64,000 bases of DNA from Physcia stellaris (taxonomy: Eukaryota; Ascomycota; Lecanoromycetes; Caliciales; Physciaceae), in contig JABSSW010000028.1 of NCBI GenBank assembly GCA_018902385.1, positions 310,001-374,000 on the forward strand, read 5' to 3'. The position numbers and the translations under genes were made by a program. Under the pieces are notes generated by a model that worked only from the letters and a program-made list of their open reading frames with translations, had not been told where the DNA came from and ran no database searches. This document shows positions 57,520 through 64,000 of the stretch, piece after piece. Position 1 is the first letter of the stretch. Each line of letters begins with the position of its first letter.

Positions 57520-58670
57520 TTAATTTCCGCGTTTCGATGCTACTTCTCCTTCCACCAACCGATACTCATATATCTCGATCATGTCATAGGCTTCATCTGT
57601 CGTAAACCTACCACGATTGGGCAAGCGAAGAATGGTATGGCTCAATTCCCCAAAGTCGGCTGCCGACAAGAGCTGGAAGAGGATTTCCTCGGAAGGATGA
57701 CGAACTTTCAAGGAAATAAGTATAACCACGCTGGGCGAAGTAGTTGCTATTGCTGAAAGCGTCTTGACAAGCATTGGTAGGCTGTCTGGGTTGTAGGTGC
57801 AATCGGAGATTAAGATCAAGTCGAAGGTGACATCCCTAATGGCAATAGGAATCTCCTCTGCCCAATCCATCATAGCCGTGATAAGTCTAGTTCCTGGAGC
57901 AGGAACCGCTCTTGCGACGTTCACGTGGAGGATGTCCATGGCTTCGGTGAGGTCGGTAAGGAAGACCTGGCAACGAGACCAGAGCTGCGCAAACGCGATT
58001 CCAGCGATTCCACAACCACTCCCTAGCTCAAGGACGTTGAGACCATATGAGCTCGAGTTCAAGAGCTTGCTCTTCAAGGTCTCGTTTGACCCGCAGGTTT
58101 GGCTTTGCCGTAGATTCACGAGGTACGCAGCCATTGCAATACCGGCATCCCTATAATGGTGAGTGACTCGCTGCTAGTCTTATGACTTACCTACCACACA
58201 TGGCGAGCAATGCTGTCACCAATATCCTCTTCGATCCACAAGGGGTTACCTGGCTGCAGCTGTAGACTTCTTTCACTTCTTAAGTCCGCTCCAACATCGT
58301 GCAGTGCTAAGATGCTGCCAGTACAGCCAATCACAAGCGGCATTTGTTCGAGAACGATGGTATCGTTGAGTTGTTCTTTTGCGTTCGGTCTGGCGTCGAC
58401 GACTCGTAACTTCGTTTCAGGCGTTATCTGCTCGCCAACAACTTCAACCCACAGCACTCTCATGCCATCTCTCCACAGTATGTCGCAACACCGGATCAGT
58501 CCAGAGCGGGTAGCATCGTTTGGAACGAAGGCCGCCTTTAGAGCTAGATCGCATGGGAGGAAGTCATCGCCGAGATCCGTCGTGATGGTGATCAACGCCT
58601 TGACCACAGCGCTAGATCCACGGACTTCTTGCAGTCTCGGAGCCTTGAGGAAGCGAATATAATGAACCAT
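57520..58670 (-). CDS. METTL21-like S-adenosylmethionine-dependent lysine methyltransferase
   Basis: Two exons (58670-58195, 58150-57520) give 368 residues. The intron is only 44 nt with a GTAGGT donor, and a better-looking GTAAGT three bases downstream would leave a stop in frame. Splicing restores the family block WIEEDIGDSIARHVW-DAGIA. Motif I is VLELGSGCGIAGIAFA, then FLTDL; LISDCTYNPDSLP is the DxTY-like motif of Efm/METTL21 protein methyltransferases. The start is placed at MVHYIRFLKAPRL, typical of fungal members, rather than further upstream. The substrate is unknown; relatives modify translation elongation factors or chaperones. Confidence 0.85.
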
Positions 58671-58933
58671 TCCGCTACCACAATATGTGTTACCAGAAAC
58701 TATCAGTCTTGGTAAGCATTTATGAGCACATCTCGGGCTTGATTTTAGGGGTCGATGAAAAGTACTGGAGACAGATCCGGTAGTGCCGTGAATCGCCCCA
58801 TACACAAGTTGCTTACATAATGAACCTGAAAATGCTCGATCCAACCGGAACTACAATATAGCCATACTAGCCAACCTTCATATTTCGAGACGAAAAGTAG
58901 ATTCTAAGGCGAATCGATTGATAGGGCAAAGCA

Positions 58934-61016
58934 CTAAAAGAAGCTGCTTGTGGGCGGGAATAGCACGCCTTCGTGGCCTTTTCCGACCGGTATCAGTGGC
59001 GTTCCAAAGGTTCTGTCCGCCCCAAACTCTACATCCTGGAATGACCTTTTCTCGGGATTCACCCCTAGCAGATCGAGCAACTGTTGCATTTTCGTAGGCA
59101 TGTATGGCTGTAGTAGGATTCCGCAAATGCGCAAAGACTCTGCGATTAGATATACGATCCCGTTAACCCTTTCTTCGTCTTTCACATCCCATGGGGCTGC
59201 GTCTTGCATATAGCTGTTCATCTGCGATATTCACCAGTGTCAATATAGACCGTCTGAATGATGAAACGTTCAAAATAGAGAGAGATACCTTGAAGATGGT
59301 ATTCATGATGTGCCTCAGCGCAGCACCAGAATCTAAATTTTCCATCAACTCCGAAACCTCAGTCGGTAAGTTTATCAGACGGGTACGGCGAGCTTGTGCG
59401 AGAGCATTGTGCTCGTCAATTTTCCCATACTTCACTGCTCGGAGAACGTTCCAGCCCTTTCCCCGCACGATGCGACTGAGTAGATTGCCCAATCCGCCTT
59501 GCAGGCCCTTTAAATATCTCTCGATGATGTATGAGTTCTCGTATGCTGCATCGTCCTTAATACCACCATCGAAGGCGAGATAATACCGCATCGTGTCTAC
59601 GCCGAAGCGATCCAGGGCAAAGAAGGGATTTACCACATTTCCCCTAGATTTAGACATTTTCGAGCGCCCAAGAGTCCAATGGGCGTGGGTCAGAATCTGG
59701 CGCGGCAGCGGAAGGTCAAGCGCCATAAGGAAGGCCGGCCAGTAGACACAATGGAAACTTGGACCATCAGGAATGCGCTCGGATATGAGGGCGAAGCAAG
59801 GACTTACCGAACGATATCCTTACCAATAACATGACAGTCTGCGGGCCATCCTCCAGCATACTCTTTACCCGGGATCTGGAAGGGGTAATCGGCCTTGGTC
59901 AAGTAATTGATTAATGCATCGAGCCAAACGTATATGGTCTGAGAATTGTCGTCCGGTACCGGGATACCCCAGCCAAGTCTTTCGACGGGGCGAGATACGG
60001 AAAGATCTGCCAGACCTGCGCTCACATGTTGTATTACATCTCTCATGCGAGTTTCAGGCACGACGAAGGTCGGATTCTGTTCATAAAAATCCAACAATCG
60101 GTCTTTGAAAGCGGACAAGCGGAAATGGTAATTTTTTTCAGAGGCCCACTCAACTTCCGTCCCAGTTTCCTCAGATGCCTGTTTATATATTAGCTACTCA
60201 TGCCAATCCATTCCGAGATAAGAACCCACCATGAATTTTCGGCCTGTTGTAGGATCAAGTGCAAGCTGGACAGCCGTAGGTGGATAGAACGTTTCGTCGC
60301 TAACCGAGTACCAGCCTTCGTGCTTAGAGACATATATGTACCCTCGTTCTTTGAGCATGAGCTTCGGAAAGTCAGCGCCCATTGCGATGAAGCCCTTGAC
60401 GCTACATACAGACCCAAAAGTGCTGAACGGCGAATCTGTGATCCGGCTCGGTAGTCCGGACAAAGTGATCCCTCTCGACGTTGGCTTTTCGTGCAAGTGC
60501 CTAACATCCTTCAGCACTATCCTTGTAAGAGCCAAGTTGACATACGTCGAATGGCCTGTACATCTCATCGCAGAAAGATTTCGTATCCTGGCCAGCTTTT
60601 GCAGCTGCTCGTTGAATCTGACATCGAACACACGTTTCAGCTGGGGGCCGCCAATGAGCGTCTGAAAAGACTGACTTTCATGCCGTGTTCGTCAGTGCCT
60701 GTGCAAAGTATAGCTTTTTTCCCTCGAAGAATCTGCCATCTTTTGAAAATGTCCGTCAGAACCAAGGTGTAGAGATGACCAATGTGAGGAGCTTGGGGCG
60801 TCAGTCTTTGCAAACGTTGGCATGATCGGTGATAGTGGTACCAGCATTAACGTAGAATATGGGGCTTGTGACATAATAAGGCTTGTCTGCGACCGCGGGT
60901 GGAGCCTGTGAGAAGAGTCGTTGATTGTTGCGGCGCCATTGACATCTTTGACATATCCAACCTTGCTGAACCTTCGGAAGGACAGGTGTGAGTCCTGATG
61001 CTGCTCGCGACTTCAT
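58934..61016 (-). CDS. MSM1: Mitochondrial methionyl-tRNA synthetase
   Basis: Eight exons: 61016-60842, 60791-60676, 60617-60546, 60500-60414, 60361-60230, 60178-59808, 59757-59289, 59221-58934. They total 569 residues, close to yeast Msm1 (575). It charges mitochondrial tRNA-Met. A basic presequence precedes [13 protein letters not shown]. Splicing restores [10 protein letters not shown] (HIGH motif), TDEHGMKIQRAA and [71 protein letters not shown] and SKMSKSRGN (KMSKS) are all present. There is no zinc-knuckle insert, as in the one-lobe mitochondrial type. Seven introns of 45-67 nt. The start is 277 bp from the divergent NTF2-like gene. Confidence 0.95.
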
Positions 61017-61293
61017 CACAAGTATTTGATATCAGTGAGCTTGTGCTCTTCGACAAGATGCACGACCGAAGCTAGTGCAATGCCAAGGCCGCTGCTGTTT
61101 GCACCAGGAATGCTGAGGTCCAAAAGCTCTTTGATGCTAAAATTCACGTCCTCTCTTCACACACAAATGGGTACATAAAAATGAGACTGCTAATGGTGTG
61201 TATTCTAAATGCACAGAAAACACCCACAGTTAGTCGAAGCCGGAATCTAACAGCACTTTCGACTATTTCACATTGATACCCTGAGCATCAGCA

Positions 61294-61858
61294 ATGTCGG
61301 AATTAGATAATGAAACAGAGACAGCAGTCTCTACGGAAGGTAGTCTTTGACCAATTCGTGAAACAGCCACAGCTAACTCTCTGTTGGATTACAGCTGCGC
61401 TGAACTTTGTTGAGCACTATTATAGAGCGCTGGAGTCGCATCGAGCAACCATTGCAACATACTATATGGAGCCAACCACGTCGTCTGATGGCAAAGCTCT
61501 CCCGACCATCGTGTACAATGGGCGCATCTATGCAGACGGGCATGCCTTTCAGAAGGCCTTTCTAGAGGAGATGCCGCCGACCCATTTTGACCTTCAATCT
61601 GTCGACAGCCATTGTTTGAATCCCAACTACGTCCCAGAGGGTACCCAGGGTAGCAATCCGGTAGCAGATATCAATATGAGCGTGCTGGTTACTGTAAGCG
61701 GATCAGTCAGATTGGAGGCTAGTCGCTCAGCACCACTTCAAGGATTCAGTGAGAGCCTAATTCTGGTTCCCAATATTGCTGCTACCCGTCGAAATACCAG
61801 GGGAAAACCAGTTAAGGGGTACCTAGTCCAGAGCCAGACGTTTAGGCTTGTGAGCTGA
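61294..61858 (+). CDS. NTF2-like mRNA export factor, MTR2/p15-type
   Basis: Two exons (61294-61339, 61395-61858; 55-nt intron) give 169 residues. The small first exon MSELDNETETAVSTE splices into AALNFVEHYYRAL, the opening helix of the NTF2-like fold. VYNGRIYADGHAFQKAF, PPTHFDLQSVDSHCLN, NMSVLVTVSGSVRL and FSESLILVPN follow as the curved sheet, with the Mtr2-type long loop (residues about 90-115). Mtr2 pairs with Mex67 to carry mRNA through the nuclear pore. Shared NTF2 fold members such as Nxt are the alternative. Without the first exon the frame would lack its start helix. Confidence 0.8.
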
Positions 61859-63545
61859 GTTGAAATTCACGCTTGACGACATGGCATGGATTATCTGCAG
61901 AAAGTCTCTCATCAGCCAGTAGCATGAACGTTGGCCGAGCTTTTTACCAAAGTCTTGCAAGAATGGGCACACTAGCCTTGAGCTACTCAGAAGGGTCGTA
62001 AACTGGATTGTGCTAAGTACAACCACCGAGCTGTTATCGAAGGTAACATGTGTACTTCCTACAGTACTCACAGCAAGAGGCCGTATCGACTGACTCCATT
62101 ATTTATTAGGCATTTTCTGTGATAGACTATGGAGAGAAAACAGAAGTCTACTACCCGAAGTTGCGCCGGAAATCTTGAGCTTTGACAACCTCAAGAAGGC
62201 CAAGAGAAGAACTTTGACCGTCTCTCGATCATAGTGTTCCTGTGAAACATTCCCTATCAAGGACATCGAGAAGTAAAGTACTCGTATGCCAGGAACAGGT
62301 CGCACTCAACTAAGTTAAGATTTTACATCGTTCAAGCTCACGGTAAAAGGAGAGCTCGTTTTTGTAATAAGTCTACTATAACATTGTCTCCCCGCATTCT
62401 TGTCCACTCACTGTAACTGCATTCACTGGTTGCCGTGAAGCCTTGCTTGACTTGCAGGCAAACGCTCTCCTTCCCTGAAGTACGTTACGAAACACCACCT
62501 CGTCCCGCTACAAAGAACCACCACACTCCAACTCCTTTGCAGCCAGCGACCTCAACTTCTACTTCTCAGCTTCTGTCACTGCTGGCTTGTTGTCCTGCTG
62601 GATATTGCTAGAACCCTAACACCCGGGAACGTGAATGCTGGTGTGAAGGAAGCAGTGATTTCAGCAAAAGCAATGTCGTCGAGGCAATCTGAGAACGATC
62701 TCTAATACAGCTGCAAGTCTTTGCTCTGCTTTAACGGCGTCCACAGTAAGGTCCACTCCATTCCAAAGCGGAATAATATCAAAGGTTCATCTCTATCATG
62801 TGATAGATGAGGAGTCTCGGCTTCACGATTCACCCATTTCGGATACAAATTACTAGCTTTTCCCCCTACCATTCTCTTCCCTTCACCTATTTCGCTAGAC
62901 ACAACTATCTTCGGTAGATACCAAGATCCCTACCTGATTTTCCCGAGTCAAAGCCAACCAGAACTATACTGCTTTGCAAAAATTAGCTTTCCTGAGGCTG
63001 GGAGCCATTCTGGACATCTTTCGCAAGTTTTTGGTCAGTCCAATCTCTACAGAATCTGTAAGTGCGCAGGTTCTTCCTAGCTGACAACTTTTATTTCCCC
63101 CATCCTGGGTAAGCGTGACTCCACACTACTCCACTGTCAAATCCCAGAATCACGTCACAATTCCCCATCTACAACAGATCTTCAACACCGCAATCACGGT
63201 CACGGAACTCGGCTTCTCGTGTTCCGGGGCCAAGTCCCCACGGTTTTCTGTGTCTCGGAAACCGGAGCTTGTGTTTGTTGTTTGCACCTTCTCAATGGTT
63301 CAGCAGATTGTCGATCAGGGACACTTCCATTTCCCATTCTCGTGAAGTAGTCTACACATCATATCATCAAGTAGTCATTTCAGCAGATTAGAAATTGATT
63401 CATCATCTGCTGACTTCCCGATTTAGGTCGCGTCAGAAATCTCTTGCCTGGAAAGTCGCTTAAACCTGTGAGTGCTTCCCTTGGAAGGATGGATCCTTCT
63501 CTTTACGTCCTTGGATAAGCTCACAACGTTCCAGGAATAGCAACT
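61859..63545. other. Intergenic and probable promoter/leader, 1.7 kb
   Basis: No convincing gene. From about 62,400 the plus strand is pyrimidine-rich, fitting a long promoter and leader for the gene at the right edge. A candidate leader intron runs from a GTGAGT at 63468 to CCAG at 63534 (67 nt). Confidence 0.4.
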
Positions 63546-64000
63546 ATGCGTTACACCAATGGTACCAAGAATAACGATGTCACGGCCGTCGTTCGCGCCG
63601 ACGGTCTTGACTGCCCTGAATTGCGCCGCTCGAGCGCAGGATCCAGCGGCCAGTGCTGGATCGCGGTGAAGTCTGGACAAGCTATATCTGTCTTCTGTGA
63701 CCTCAAGCTAGAGGCTAGTCAGTACCAAGTTGATCTGGTCGTTGACGGCGTGCTCCGAAATATCGTTGTGTCAACCGTTTGCCCAAGAAACGAAGATCGT
63801 GAAGAGATTGTCGAATTCTTTGAAGGCAACCACAAACATTTTCGTTCGCTCTTTAGGAGCCCTATGATTACCTCTAGAATCCCAGGTGCTTACATGTTCC
63901 CACCGGTAGAGCGCTTGCACTTACTGACGTCTATTATAGAACCGAAGAAAGGGGAAGAGCCCATCGTCTACGATGATTCGGACAACACCCGTGTCGGCAC
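63546..64000 (+). CDS. Hypothetical fungal protein, truncated by the window edge
   Basis: ATG at 63546 opens a frame that stays free of stops for 151 codons to the end of the window. The N-terminal domain looks like a beta-rich fold: VVRADGLDCPEL, SGQCWIAVKSGQAISVFCDL, YQVDLVVDGVLRNIVV, then REEIVEFFEGNHKHFRSLF. This resembles the N-terminal part of fungal proteins annotated DUF7918 (variations on CYI-VKSGQ-F-I...VDG), but I am not certain. Codon use is normal for the gene-rich block. The 3' end and any introns lie outside. Confidence 0.6.
   Translation, partial: MRYTNGTKNNDVTAVVRADGLDCPELRRSSAGSSGQCWIAVKSGQAISVFCDLKLEASQYQVDLVVDGVLRNIVVSTVCPRNEDREEIVEFFEGNHKHFRSLFRSPMITSRIPGAYMFPPVERLHLLTSIIEPKKGEEPIVYDDSDNTRVG

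Noticed and set aside
1-64000. tRNA, rRNA or CRISPR features
   Set aside because: No cloverleaf with a TTCGA-type loop, no rRNA core sequence and no regularly spaced repeats were seen. CRISPR arrays are not expected in a fungus.

Overview
This window comes from a filamentous ascomycete nuclear genome (Pezizomycotina). The genes carry many short GT-AG introns of 44-162 nt. The gene set is typical of moulds: PTH11-like rhodopsin-domain membrane proteins, a FAT1-type acyl-CoA synthetase, a DUF8004-like protein and a Cys-rich single-pass wall protein. A gene-poor AT-rich block sits abruptly next to a gene-rich block of normal composition. The order within Pezizomycotina cannot be decided from the sequence.

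Positions 1-22,370 are a three-level nest of Ty3/gypsy-type LTR retrotransposons. Each level is closed by its own 5-bp target-site duplication. An outer element (80-22,370, minus strand, TSD ACATG, 201-bp LTRs) contains a second element of the same family (6,442-21,035, minus strand, TSD CGAAA, 190-bp LTRs). That element contains a third, different element (9,826-16,744, plus strand, TSD ATATG, 175-bp LTRs). All three are mutated by a RIP-like C-to-T process, but the context is unusual: CpC and CpT are hit, while CpA and CpG are almost spared. As a result Gly, Pro and Trp codons have nearly vanished, and most nonsense codons are TGA at conserved Trp positions. The innermost element still has one gag-pol reading frame of about 1,900 codons broken only by TGA. 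It has no recognisable integrase and instead carries a Lys-rich tail.

Positions 22,376-64,000 carry host genes, in order: formyltransferase-fold protein (-), a possible decayed gene (-), two PTH11/rhodopsin-like membrane proteins (-,-), a secreted hypothetical (-), PAP2/DPP1-type lipid phosphatase (-), FAT1-type fatty acyl-CoA synthetase (+), COQ10 (-), METTL2/TRM140-type tRNA m3C methyltransferase (+), secreted amidase (-), GPI transamidase subunit PIG-S/GPI17 (+), DUF8004-like protein (+), Cys-rich membrane protein (-), mitoribosomal SOD-fold protein (+), ornithine decarboxylase (-), METTL21-like methyltransferase (-), mitochondrial methionyl-tRNA synthetase (-), MTR2/NTF2-like mRNA export factor (+), and a truncated hypothetical at the right edge (+). 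Several are mitochondrial (COQ10, mS42-like, MetRS) or act on lipids and membranes (DPP1-like, FAT1, PIG-S). No cluster logic is evident; adjacency looks incidental, with compact divergent and convergent spacing. Exon models were built by eye from splice signals, reading phase and protein-family continuity.
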